Of a DNA stretch of 64,000 nucleotides, positions 1 through 11,212 are shown piece after piece. The stretch is from positions 4,340,001-4,404,000 of the forward strand of contig JAKZAN010000007.1 in NCBI GenBank assembly GCA_023053545.1. The letters run 5' to 3'. How positions within the stretch are numbered: position 1 is the first letter of the stretch; each line of letters opens with the position of its first letter. The translations under genes and the position numbers were made by a program. Source of the stretch: Lepidurus packardi (lineage: Eukaryota > Arthropoda > Branchiopoda > Notostraca > Triopsidae). Below the pieces are notes generated by a model, which saw only the letters and a list, made by a program, of their open reading frames with translations, searched no databases and was not told the DNA's origin.

Positions 1-1722
1 TAAATCACAAAGCCAATCCGAGCAAGTCAACCTCAACAGCATCACGTCTACGTTACCAAAACCAGCTTGACGAATAAGTTCAAGTCACCCTTAACCAAAG
101 CCAACAGCCTGTGGCTGTGTAGCAAGGCCTGCAAGTAGTTGTAACAGCGTCACGTTTCAATGTCAAGTCCTTGAAGCCCCTTTTGCGCGTACATTTACCT
201 AGATAGTATTGAAACTTACCAAAGCCCTCTCATCACGCTTATTTTTTGCCCACTTAGCCAGGTGACTCGTATTGAAAAGAATACCATGAATTAGCTTTAA
301 TTATACCTTCACGATCTCCTTTCATAAACATAGACGTGGCTTTCTCATCTTCTTAATTCCGTTCCCGTATCCACGATTCTCTGTATAACGCAACATCACG
401 TCTTCGGAATTTTGAGAAAATACCCACCTTGAGCTTCCAGAAGGTGAAGAAAAATAGACAAACGAACAGTAAGGCTTTACGTAGCTTCTACCAGTTTCAA
501 CAGCTCTGAGGATGCAGTGGAATTGTCCAGATAATAAAGCTAGACAAGTGAAAGTCGTTGGGCTCAACGTGACCCTTTTTCTTAAAAAAATCCTGAAATC
601 TTTTTACGGATTCACTTTGCAGCGTCTCGTCTTGCCCCGTCCCACTTTTCATCTCGCGTCGTCTCACACGGGCTAGAGCCCATTGGTTTGCTGGATGGTC
701 TTATGCTTGGCATCGCTGAAAATCTTAAGTAGGGCACACCTCTGTGGTGTTTTCACGGGACAAGATCTATACAACTGCAAACTCTTGCTCGGTTCATAGT
801 TAGTTACATCTTAGGTATCCCTGGTAGAAGCAACATATGCCAATTCTGTTACTGTGAAGTGCTTCAACCGGAGAGTCATCCTCACTTTTATCTTTTACTG
901 AATTTCTGCGCTTTCACTCCGTGGAAAAGTGGAAAAGATATACTAGCGGGAAAGTTCAGGACGAATTGGTGAAAGTGGACTCTCTTTCCTTCGCGTTCGC
1001 GATGGGAAGTCATATAAAAAGGAATTAAAATATACCACGTTCAATCATTCCTTATAATAAACACTAGAAGACTTGAGCTTTTCAGTTAGAGTAGTTTCAT
1101 GGGTGCGTCACGATTTGAACTCTAGGACAAGGGTTACTCACGATAACAAAACTGGACACACGCCTTTAGTCTTCATATAGTTTCTCTTGTATGTTCGGGA
1201 TTCGTCGTTGTGTCTGGCCAAATATTCCTAAAGCTTAGCCATGAGTTTTGAATCGTTAGATCAACTTGAACTCTTACATCATTCCGCCCTGACTAATGTG
1301 AAACGTGAAGGAGTAAGGTAATGTTTCTTTTTAAAGAAGTATCAAATGACAGAATTCCGTTCGTGCTTTACTGTTCGGTTATCGGGGATGTTTTCCTTAC
1401 CCGTGTGGTTCGATTCCGGTCTTGTGTCCAGGAAGTATGGGTGGCCATGTCTTTGCAGTTGCTATAAACATAAGAAAAGAAAAAGACCTCGATATATTTG
1501 CCCACAAGAAAGTTCCCCGGGTTTGCGTGCCTTCCTTTGATCGTCATGATATGTAAAATGACGCGAGTTTCCGCGTGGCGTATGCGTTTGCTCTCGGAAG
1601 TTCGATTCTTTGACGTGGAAGGGGAGTTATTAGCTTTTTGTGCTTCTCGCACTTTGGACTCGTCCAAGGCAAAACAGTAAGATAGGTTAAGGTATCCCAA
1701 AGGGAGCACGGTTCCCCATAGC
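1..1722. other. Gene-free stretch at window start
   Basis: I see no supportable gene here. The open frames are short, lack recognisable domains and are not joined by convincing splice signals. The last part, just before 1723, runs into the distal NAD kinase promoter. Any upstream gene would lie outside the window. Confidence 0.5.
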
Positions 1723-1751
1723 TATATAAGCACGTGTGTTTCATGGTCAGT
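1723..1751 (+). promoter_or_regulatory. Distal NAD kinase core promoter (TATA plus initiator)
   Basis: TATATAAG begins at 1723, and an arthropod-type initiator TCAGTT lies at 1747-1752 with its A at 1749, about 26 bp downstream. This is the usual TATA-to-start spacing. The first distal coding exon follows at 1821, which would give a 5' UTR of about 70 bases. The promoter call is an inference from motif spacing. Confidence 0.6.
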
Positions 1752-1820
1752 TTTAGTTGAACGGTGAGCGATATGCAGTTATATTAGCGTTCTTGTTTCT
1801 TGCTTCTAACGCAGAACAGA

Positions 1821-4800
1821 ATGCCTTCCGTAGACTTCCCCAAGAAGATTAGGTTTGTTCAAAAGATTACTGTTTTTATGTGTGATTAATATCGTGTGAT
1901 AAGGTTTGAATTTTGATCTTTTAAGTGATTTCTGTGAATTTACGTGATTTGTTAGAAGTGGTTGTGTCGTACGTTTGAAGTAATAAAAGTGTATTTTTTA
2001 TGTTTTTGCAGACGTACCCGATCGTTGAATGCCCCGAGCCCAATCCAGCAATTCGGACCATGTGGACGAATTATGAAAAATTCGGCGATGGTCATGTAAG
2101 TTATTTAAGTTCATTCAAGTCATTTTTTTCGAAGAGGTTGATTAGTTAGGGATAACAGGTACATGGAATAAGTTTAATTTGGAGCAGATTAAGTTATTAG
2201 TGACAGATTAGTGAACCCTTTCACTTTCTTAAGTCTGTTCTGCGATTGTGGTTGCACTCAACAGTGGAGCTATGCCAAGGCCACTTGTAACGTGCAACTT
2301 CTATCGTAACAATCGAGGGGACCTTATTGTTCTAGTATTTTTTTGAATTTTTTTTCTTTGAGGTTGCTGTCGCTTTGCTGCGTGTTGGTCAAGTGATTAG
2401 CTAAACCGGTCATGCATAGTTGGCTCAGTTACTCTTATTGGGTCAATGAGTCAATACAAAATCCATGGGATACTTAACTTCGCGTTCCAATAGCCTCAAT
2501 TTTCAAGAAATAATGGCTATAACAACACATCAAGGGAAAAAGGAAGACTGCCTACCTGACAGTATTGTTTTTAGATCCATTGGATTTTATTTTCCCCCCG
2601 TTAATTTGGACATGGATTAGTAGACAGAATGCGATGTCAGTGTTGTGTGCAAAACATGAATCCATGTTGACGGTTGAACAGAGCATTTTTTTTAAATTCT
2701 TATCTTTTTTTTCAAATTAAATATACCAAGGTAGTCTAGATAGCTTGCTACAAAGGTTGCAATTTCCTTGGTTGGAAATTCGAATTGAAACGAAGTTTTC
2801 TTTTTATTGGAGTCTTGCAGTAAAAGAAGTAAATAAAATGGAAATCTAAGTCGAAGAAATAATTGGCGTTGGCAAAGAAACGTCATTTCAAGGCAATGAA
2901 AACTGATTAAGTCAACTACTTTTTTTTTTAGTTTTCTCACGGTCTCAGTTTTACATCGTAACGCGTTGATCTCTTTTTTTTTATTAGTAAGTTTTGAAGT
3001 TGTTCTGAATGGTAGGCAAGAATTGTATCTTATTGCGAAAGTGGAACTTGGGTATTTTGCATAATAATCTCCATAGTAAAGAAGTGAGGTGTCACGCCAG
3101 GGTTGTCAGAGAAAAGTGAACGTTGTATAGCCTATTACGAGGTCGCATATTGTGCCTTGCGTATATCTGTACAATGTTTACTCGTGCGTTGAGGCGACTC
3201 TTGCTTATGAGAGAAAGCAAAGAACAGTCGGTCAAGGGCGTATCATTTTTGAGCTTCATATGAGGTGTCAATTTCAGTATCCTACTTTATGAGAAGGAAT
3301 ATAAATCTTAAATGCATTTTTTTTACTTCTTATTGCGTCCCTATGGATAGGCAGCAAAAATGAAAGGTCTTTCTCGATCCTTGACCATCCAATGACCCTA
3401 ACCGTTCTCCTTAACGTGATTATTTTATAGAAATTCTTTCATTTTTTTTAACACTTTGTTATCTCTTGTCCATAAAAGGTATTGCTCCACTAAAGAATTA
3501 CACTGGCGTTCCTTTTTGACCTTTGTATATTAATTTTAAAAAATAGAAAGCACACCTGAGGTTTTCTTCTTTCAACTTGAAAAAAAAGTAGATTAACGGG
3601 AGTTTCATTTTCTCGCATAGACCTTGACCTTCAGTTCGTCCGTAATTAAAATAAATCTTTACGAACTTACCTGCTTTATTGTGTACAATACCTGAGCCGG
3701 ATAAGCAGTGACAGTAAACAGTGGCTAATGTAAATCCCTTTCGTTTTCGTTCTAATTAGCGCGGTTAATTATATTCCGGTGAAGGTAATTCTCCAATTCC
3801 AAAACTGGGGGGAGGGAGGTAAGCAGGAGAAGGGGTAGTATGGCGAGTTTAAGATAAGAAGCAATTATTATGAAATAGTTATGTAGGACTCGGTTGTTTC
3901 CAGAAAGATAATACGAAAAACCTTTTTTAAAGGCCAATGTCACTTGGCACAGCAAAACAACGAAACTGAAACCCCAAAAACTTCCAACTTTCCCTTTCTC
4001 TCACCCAATCCCAGCGACAAAATCGGTACTGGGACTAGCCACCCGTTACGATTTACCGCTGCCTATATATAACACAACCTAAACCATCATTTAGTATCGT
4101 ACAGCAACCGCAAGTGCACCCGTTGTCCGCCAACCGCATATATATTTTTGTTCTCAAAGTCGGAAATCCAAATTTCAGTTACAAATTAGTACAAACTAGC
4201 TTCATCGATTCTAGAAAATTCCCAACTTCTTTTCACAAAGGGGAAAAAAATAGTAAATTACTCGAGTTATACCGCTGTTAGCAATCATGGTGAGCGAAAA
4301 CAGCCCAAGCCGGTGTCAGGCTCAGCGGCGATGGGGGATTTTGCGTTATTTAGTGTCCCGACAAATGCATCCGTCCAAACCTCCTCAGATTTTACAAACC
4401 AGGTAACTAGCATTCTTTCGCGTCCTGTTGGCGGGAAAAACCCAGGCGGAAAATCGACAATTTCCTCGGAGAAATTTATCTGCTCTTTCTTTTTCTTGGG
4501 GGGATTTTGTTGACAGAATTGGTACTAAAATTTGTAATACTTAAAGTAGCAAACTAATTTTGGACGAAATAAACGAAGTGAACGTTTAATTTTACCTTTC
4601 AATAACTGCCGAGTACTTTGTTTACGCTATGTTCTTCAGACTGTGACTGTCGGAGAGCTCACGTGGTGCGGTTTTTTTTAGTTAAAAAAAATCGTGACCA
4701 TGACATCCAAAAGTGAGAGACAGACATTAACAAGCCAACGCAGAGAAAGTTCATCGCAGGTTTGTTTTACCAAAAATCCATGTCTTTCCACCCACAATAC

Positions 4801-7193
4801 TGCCGCAATGGAGCCAAGCTTACAAATACTAAAAAACATTAATCCCGCCTCTCGGGCGTTGTCAGGGCCGTTCTAAAGGGGGGAAGGTAGGGTGATACAG
4901 AGAGAAAGGCTATTCATTTCTTAAGTATAAGTACGAAGACCTCTGGCTTTACTCTTTTATTGTTTCGATTGGACTCATCAACGCCAGTGCGTCGAAAACG
5001 CAAGCGAAAACGTGACATTCCTGCTTTTCATCGGTTCCGAAATGAAGCTGGATAGACTGTTAGAAAAGTTAGCCTGGTACTGTGACGAGTTTTGGGCAAT
5101 TTTGTTGTTTAGTTTTAATCGAGTTTTCCGTTAACGTGTGTCTGTTTTTATTTACGTCGTATAGGACCATTCAAGATCCTGCGAGTCAACGGTTGACATG
5201 GTACAAGCCTCCACTAACCGTCCTGGTCATCAAGAAGATTCGTGATGCTACCGTGATACAACCTTTTGTGCAGCTCGTGAGATGGCTAATTAGTGTAAGC
5301 ACTTTTAAAACTAAATAGTTAATAATTTTTATTTATATTATTTATTTATTATTATTATTTTATTTATTCGACTATTTAGGAGAAGCGTATGGTAATTTTC
5401 GTGGAGCACACAGTATTGGATGACCCCTTGCTAACGAACCATCCAGGCTTCGTCGGGATCAAAGATAAGCTCATGTCATTCCGGGAAGGCAAGGATGACT
5501 TGACGGACAAAATCGACTTCATTGTTTGTCTAGGAGGCGATGGAACCTTGCTTTATGCTAGCTCACTGTTCCAAGTAAGCTGTTTATTTTATCCACAACA
5601 AAAGAATAATTTATATATATAAAAAATTACACAGAAGTTCTGGCTGAAGAAAGTCTAATTGTAATAAAATTATTTTTAACGTAGCAATCAGTACCACCTG
5701 TTATGGCCTTCCATTTGGGTTCCTTGGGCTTCTTGACACCTTTCGAGTTCGACAATTTCGAAGAGCAAGTTAACAACGTCCTGGAAGGTACAAACTGCGA
5801 AATTTTTATTCATATGCTATTTAGGATTTGCTTGGATTTCGAGATAGTTTATTTGTTTATTGTTTATTGTTTACATAAGTCATGACTAAAATTGATCAAT
5901 CTGGTATTTTCAGGCAACGCTGCCTTGACGCTAAGGAGTCGTTTACGCTGTATTATGCTGCGGAAGGAAGAAATGAACTCGGGGAATGGGAAAAATACCA
6001 AAGGCTCACCGACCAATTTATTGGTCCTCAACGAAGTGGTGATTGACCGCGGGCCCTCTCCGTACTTGTCCAACATTGATCTGTACTTGGACGGGAAGCA
6101 CATCACCTCAGTACAAGGTGATGGACTCATTGTGTCCACGCCGACCGGTTCGACGGCGTACGCCGTGGCTGCGGGTGCATCTATGATTCACCCATCCGTA
6201 CCCGCCATCATGGTCACTCCCATTTGCCCTCATTCACTCTCTTTTAGACCCATTGTAGTACCCGCTGGAGTCGAGCTCAAGGTAAGCTGAGAAACGTTAC
6301 TTGATTATACATTCTATTCTGGATATCTGGAGATGAGAGGGAATGGTACTTAATATGTGGGTGAAATTTGCATTAGATCTCAGTTTCACCGGACAGTCGA
6401 AACACAGCCTGGGTCTCCTTTGATGGCCGAAGTCGGCAAGAACTCCTTCATGGAGATAGGTACGACTTTGCTTCCTTTTTCATCGTAGCCTTTATTGTGG
6501 CGTCGCCATTTATTTTACGCTGTTTTCTGTCTTTTTTATTTTTTGCGACTATACCTCGTGGCTTCCACAAAAAGCAATTAAAAAAACACAAAATTAGTTT
6601 TTTTATTGGCGGTTTGTTTGCTGCATAAGTCTCGTGTTCTATTTTTTTCACCTATCAGGACTATCACGAGGAGAAACCCAGGCCGTGTTGTCACCGTCCG
6701 TTAACCTTTATAACCTTCCTTGAATAAAGAACAAGGAAGTGTTTGTTGAGTAGTTGTGTAATCTTGATGGGGGTGTAACCTAATGCTCCTGCATTGTGCT
6801 CGTGCAGATCACATTGCACCCAGACGCCCGCAACACGGCTTGGATCTCCTTTGATGGTCGTCGTCAGCAGGAATTACGATTAGGGGATAGGTTCGTTGTC
6901 ATTGGCAAAGTCACTTTTGAACTCTTTGTGCACTATGGAGTTTAATGCTCTGGGTTTTCTTTTGTAGCCTGCGAGTGACCACTTCGATCTACCCCGTTCC
7001 ATCTATTTGCTCTCAAGACCAGATTACAGATTGGTTTGCTTCCTTGGCTGAGTGCCTGCACTGGAACGTGCGCAAGAAGCAACGCCATCTGGATGAGTTG
7101 TCGGACCTGACTCGTTCCCATTCACATTCATCCTCGAACGATACCTTGGATTCCCTCGACCGGTTGGACAGGACAGATGCGATTGATAGCTAG
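1821..7193 (+). CDS. NADK: NAD kinase (ATP-NAD kinase), alternatively spliced
   Basis: Phosphorylates NAD+ to NADP+ with ATP. Read exons: 1821-1852, 2012-2095 (distal start) or 4287-4402 (proximal start), then 5165-5294, 5380-5574, 5685-5787, 5914-6281, 6377-6459 or 6808-6890, and 6968-7193. Both start choices give 116 nt ending in the same phase, so each predicted protein is 406 aa. The shared body starts [11 protein letters not shown] and closely follows human NADK. It has the GGDGT nucleotide-binding motif at about residues 134-138, LNEVVIDRG, the glycine-rich STPTGSTAY loop, and the C-terminal DWF...[10 protein letters not shown] block. The distal N-terminus carries RRTRSL, a basophilic-kinase-like site present in human NADK. 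The terminal exon ends in a Ser/Asp-rich tail. Introns are short except the 3-kb intron after the distal exons. Family assignment is very secure; alternative exon use is inferred from phase and conservation. Confidence 0.95.
4064..4092 (+). promoter_or_regulatory. Proximal NAD kinase core promoter
   Basis: TATATATAA begins at 4064. TCATTT, matching the arthropod initiator consensus TCAKTY, lies at 4087-4092 with its A at 4089, 25 bp from the TATA start. The proximal first coding exon begins with the ATG at 4287. The spacing matches that at the distal promoter, which supports two real promoters for one gene. Confidence 0.6.
4287..4402 (+). other. NADK: Alternative first coding exon of NAD kinase
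   Basis: The ATG at 4287 opens a 116-nt coding exon with a good GTAACT donor. It leaves phase 2, exactly the phase needed by the exon at 5165, so it substitutes for the distal pair 1821-1852 plus 2012-2095. Its N-terminus is Arg-rich, has only one acidic residue and includes a WGILRYLV hydrophobic stretch. It lacks the RRTRSL site of the distal form. A mitochondrial presequence is one possible reading, but this is speculation. Confidence 0.7.
6377..6459 (+). other. NADK: NAD kinase mutually exclusive exon, copy a
   Basis: An 83-nt exon bounded by TTAG and GTACGA. It encodes a segment containing [20 protein letters not shown], the family-conserved block just before the GDS motif. It enters in phase 0 and leaves in phase 2, as copy b does. 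It retains human-like residues ([16 protein letters not shown]). Its codons show no stop or frameshift, so it looks functional. Confidence 0.85.
6808..6890 (+). other. NADK: NAD kinase mutually exclusive exon, copy b
   Basis: An 83-nt exon with a TGCAG acceptor and GTTCGT donor. It encodes the same conserved segment as copy a, with the core [20 protein letters not shown]. Length and both phases are identical to copy a. Using both copies, or neither, would shift the frame into the last exon, so productive mRNAs must choose one. The differences fall mainly outside the NTAW.SFDGR core. Confidence 0.85.
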
Positions 7194-7636
7194 GATAGAC
7201 AGCGAAAAACTTCCTCAGACCAGTGCCTGTTTGGTACGCTAAGTAAAACACAAACAAAAATGGCGGACCATATATATATATATACGATTTCGTGCACATG
7301 TTTGAATATTTGGGAAAATTGAATGATGCTTATTGATTTTCAACGCCGGTTTGAGAAGCAAATTCCTGTCTTGTCCGTAGCTCGAACTCACGTCCACCTC
7401 TGCTGTTTATAGAGTTGTTTTACTGTAAGTGGGTGGAGGCTGGTATCCGTATTTGCGTGCATTAGCCAACTGTTGATTTTAAGAGATTTTATTCTTCGTG
7501 TTAGGGACCAAAAAACCCGCACGGCATTGTCGCTAAGCAAAGCGGTAAAAAGAAAAAAAAAAGAGAGAAAAACATTTCTAATGCCATGAGTGTCTTGTGT
7601 TGTGCAGCACTACCGTAGGGGTTGTAAAGGCATGGC

Positions 7637-7642
7637 AATAAA
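7637..7642 (+). promoter_or_regulatory. Polyadenylation signal for NAD kinase
   Basis: AATAAA lies about 440 bases after the NAD kinase stop and about 50 bases before the end of the oppositely transcribed coiled-coil gene. It is the first canonical hexamer after the stop on this strand that I noticed. Confidence 0.5.
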
Positions 7643-7690
7643 CGCCGACAAAATTTTACGAATCAATGTCGTATTTATTTTTACAAGGCT

Positions 7691-8640
7691 CTAAGAATTT
7701 TGCTCTTGAATATTTCGTCGGCCCAATTCCATGAGCAGGTCGAAACTGTCACCCAGTTCCTGAATGGAATTCTTTTGGTTATCGATAGCCTGTTTCAGTT
7801 GAGTCGTACGATTTTGAAATTCTTTCAACTGCCTGTGTAGGGCGTGTTGAACTCCGAACCTAGGAAACATTAGTGAAGATTTGGCTGTCGTAAGTTAAAT
7901 TGGTAATTTTACGGCAAGTTTTGGGTACTGAGTTTGTCTTGCAGTGTGTGACAAGCGGTTTGTGTACTGTTCAGTCCTGACGTGAGTCTAGTCAGTTCCA
8001 GTTCTTCCTTTTCTAACTTCTTTTTGGTAAGGAACGCGTTTTGCAGGTTTTGAAGTATGTCCTGTTCATGGGGCTGTTCTATGTACGGCCCTGTCCAGCA
8101 AAGTGTTACGTCGACATCGCTACGGGTCGGTGGAGACGTTGCTGACTGTTGTACTTCCGGAGAGGATGAGGATGCCAAGCATTCTGCTTGTGGCTGTAGC
8201 TTATTGACAGCTTCGTTATCATGGGTAAATGTGATTGTAGGAACGTCGGGAAAGAACGGTAGTGATTCTATTGGATGCTGAAATGAAATCTCACTCGAGC
8301 TGAGTTGGAAATTTTCTATGGGCTCAAACGAGCGGTAAAAATCGTCGTTAATTGACCTGGCGGTCATCTTGGGAGTAGTTTCTCTCACGGTTATGCTCAC
8401 TGTAAAGGTAGGTAGTTGGGCACTTGAAGGCTTTTCGCTATTACCCTCAGCCACTTGAAAATGTCGCTTCAAGTCGGAGAGGACTATGGTTTTCTGCATA
8501 GCCACCTCATCCGGCACTAAAATTTCACTTGTTTGATCGATAGTGATAGGACTACTTACGATTGTATCTGGTTTAGTTGTTTTTATGCCTTTGAACAACT
8601 TGTCCTCACTTTTGCTGTTTATGCGAGCGAACTTTAGCAT
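7691..8640 (-). CDS. Uncharacterised coiled-coil protein
   Basis: Two exons on the minus strand: 8640-7913 and 7859-7691, joined through a 53-nt intron (GTAAAA...TAG) in phase 2, giving 298 aa. I do not recognise the family. The first 180 residues are Ser/Thr/Pro-rich and probably disordered. From about residue 195 to the end the chain is rich in Leu, Lys, Glu and Gln with heptad-like spacing, for example LTKKKLEKEELELTRL and RQLKEFQNRTTQLKQAI, suggesting a C-terminal coiled coil. There is no signal peptide or membrane segment. It is tail-to-tail with NAD kinase. The continuous long frame, the in-phase splice and the extension of the coiled coil across the junction argue for a real gene. A centrosomal or kinetochore role is possible but unsupported. 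Confidence 0.65.
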
Positions 8641-8819
8641 CGTTACCTGTTCACTTGTTGGTTGAAAAAAGTCTACTGTATTTTAGTCATCCTGATGGGT
8701 TTACGTAGCAGGCTTAACTCAGACGGTGTTATTCGATCGGCAACAGAGGAAGTAAGGGTCGGACTACTTAACAACGCCCAGGTCAAAAAGTTGTGCATTG
8801 GACGGGAGTTCCGGTGTCG

Positions 8820-8935
8820 CAGTCTCTAACAATTAACTCATTAACAATTAACTCATTAATTTAATTAATAAACTCATAACTCATTAATTAATTAACTCAT
8901 AACAATTAACAATTAACAATTAACAGCTGACAACA
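8820..8935. repeat. AT-rich simple repeat (AACAATTAACTC-type)
   Basis: Short imperfect units such as AACAATTAACTCATTA and ACAATTA repeat in tandem over about 115 bases. Low complexity, no coding potential. Confidence 0.7.
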
Positions 8936-9026
8936 GCTGTGCTAGTTTGCGAAAAAAATATAATTTAAAAATCTATTCGGAATCCGAAATCCAGAAACAA
9001 ATTGTTCTTGGTAAGTAAACTGTAAT

Positions 9027-9615
9027 AACAATGAAATTTGGCTTACGGATTTTTTTTTTTGAACTCTTGAATCTCTTTTGAACCTCGTGAAGCGGACAAT
9101 ATAACAACATACCACCAGGAACATTTGTAAAAAGGTGTTCTCAAATATGGTTACATAATAATGAATGAATAAATAACACTCAACTTCACTAAGTAGGAAG
9201 CTGAACAATTATTCAGCTTCCTACTTGAAACTGAACAGAATTATTTCTTATTTAAGTCAAACCGAATGGTGATTAGCGTTAATAAAAATGAAATTGGATT
9301 ACGGATTTTATTTTCGAACAACCCATGCCCTCTTGAAGGGGAAAATACAGCAACATAACACCAGGAACATTTGTAAACAGGTGTTCTCAAATATCTCAAC
9401 TATCTCAAATAGCAACAACAAATATCTCAAATATTCTCAAATAGCAACAACATAACTCCAGGAACATTTGTGAACAGGTGTTCACAAACATAATTTCGCA
9501 ATGATGAATGAATAAACAACATTCAACTGTAAACATTCAACTTTAAATAATTATTTAGCTTCCTACTTCAAAACGAAGACAATTGATTTTTACTTAAATC
9601 AAGCCGCAGTGGCGA
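9027..9615. repeat. Diverged tandem duplication covering the 3' end of the mannosyltransferase gene
   Basis: Two head-to-tail units, roughly 9027-9280 and 9281-9615. Shared landmarks in the same order are AATGAAAT...TTACGGATTTT, CACCAGGAACATTTGTAAA.AGGTGTTCTCAAATAT, GAATGAATAAA, AGCTTCCTACTT, and a final TTAA(G/A)TCAA(A/G)CCG block. In the second unit that final block is the stop and last codons of the egghead-like gene (TGA at 9601-9599), so the duplication caught the end of its coding region. The second unit also has internal repeats of the AGGTGTTCTCAAATATCTC segment. Confidence 0.75.
9191..9226. repeat. Perfect 15-bp hairpin
   Basis: The arm AAGTAGGAAGCTGAA at 9191-9205 and its exact reverse complement at 9212-9226 flank a 6-nt loop. 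Only one arm is recognisable in the neighbouring duplicate unit near 9555-9570, so the second arm was gained or lost after duplication. Confidence 0.85.
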
Positions 9616-11212
9616 TTAGCGTCTGCGTCTTCAAATTTTTGTTGACCACATGGAATTCGTGTTTCTTTGAGAACACTCCCCACGTCACAGCTGTAATCTC
9701 TGCCATTACTTTGACTGGAGTGACAAGAACACCTCCTACTAAACTGAGGGTGTACTTTACTACTCCCAGCCGTGCGAAACTGAAGCAAATAGACGCACCG
9801 TACAAACCCATGTACGTGTTTACCGCAGCTAGGAAGAGCACCAAAACGTCGTAGCTCTGGAAGTCAAAAATGACAATGACGTTATTTTCTTTTATCAACG
9901 CGGTAATGTGATTTTTCATTACTTGAGGCACAGGAATTGGATATACATGGTCCAAAAGTACATTAGAAACAGCAAACGGCATGAAAATCCACGAGTATAC
10001 GGATAGCGCAATCAAAGGTTTATACCGGAAGGGAATTAAAGGAGAGTGTACTGTTAGCAAAATTCCTTGTAGCCAGCGCTTGCGTTGGCGCAGAAAGTCC
10101 ATTATGGTAAATGGGCTCTTTTCCCACATCTCGCCTTCGATGAAATCGAAGCTGTAACCTTTGCTGTAAGCCATTAAGGAAAAGAAACAATCTTCGGCCA
10201 CAGAACTGTCGATACCATTGTCAAACGAAACTTTCCTTTCGGCTTCCATCTGAAATAAAACCAAAAAGTGAACCTCGTTGCTTATTTCCGAAAGATTACC
10301 TTAGCAACGATGAACGACCCTTTACATCCATAAAATGGCTTGTGGAAAAAAGAAAACTGGAATCGCAGCTTTCCCATATCGTCAGCTGCACGGTAAGCAT
10401 CTGCAAGTGTCCATAACCAATTGACGACCTGCTCCTTCCCGTAAGTTATTAAACCCTGTCAGAAAAGAAATAACGTTTATAGCAAATCTTGTAGTATATA
10501 GAGTTTGAGAATCTTTATCGTTTAGAAACTCGCGTACTTGGCCGAAAGGATGCTTATTGGTTAAAGCAAAGTTAATAATTCCTTTAACTGACGACTCCGT
10601 AAGTAAAGTTTCTTCATCCAAGTGCACAACCCAGTCTCGATCGCTAAGAATGTTCACTTTATCTTCCAATGCATACTGCAAAGCTCGTCCTTTGAAAAGT
10701 ACGCCTGTCTTTGTACTATAGTTTGCAGGTACGACGACTTCTCTGGTTCGAAAACTGATAGGCAGGTGAATGCTTTTATCCGTAACCACTTCTACCATGA
10801 AGTTTTCCAAACCAATGTCTAAGCAAGTGTTGATGTTTCGTTCCACGTTTTTACGCACTAATTCTGGAAAGTTGCAACGGGTGACAACTCGGAAGCAAAT
10901 TAAAGATAATTTTACTTGAAAGTCAACCTGCTGGGGCTTTCGAGGAAATGCATTGTAAATCACGAGACCCATAAAGTTGAAAACAGTTTGAGGTGCGCAG
11001 AGCAAAATGACGAATCGGCAAAAGTAGAGAGAGATACAACCCAGTATCCCGTACGTCTGCCAAGGATCCGTCACAGTGTTAGGTGTCGTTTCCCTTACCA
11101 TGGGACCAAATCCTCCGAAATGCATAAAAATGAGAATCGTTAGCATCAGTACAACGCAGTGGAACGCGTGCTTAATGTAACAGCAAACTGGGCCCATCTT
11201 GCAGGGCTTCAT
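9599..11212 (-). CDS. egh: Egghead-like beta-1,4-mannosyltransferase
   Basis: Family-2 glycosyltransferase that in insects and nematodes adds mannose to glucosylceramide, making mactosylceramide in the secretory pathway. Exons: 11212-10538, 10455-10300, 10249-9599, all joined in phase 0, giving 493 aa. Conserved blocks include NFMGLVIYNAFP, RVVTR.NFPELV, NTCLDIGLENFMVEVVTDK, DWVVHLDEETLLTESSV (acidic motif), DDMGKLRFQF, SFDNGIDSSVAEDCFF (ED motif) and QRKRWLQGIL (QxxRW). There are hydrophobic segments near residues 12-32 and 50-80 and several in the C-terminal 180 residues, as expected for a multipass GT. Compared with Drosophila Egghead it is about 35 residues longer, partly through an insertion after YPIPVPQV in the C-terminal membrane region. 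Assignment is secure; substrate specificity is inferred from the family. Confidence 0.95.
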
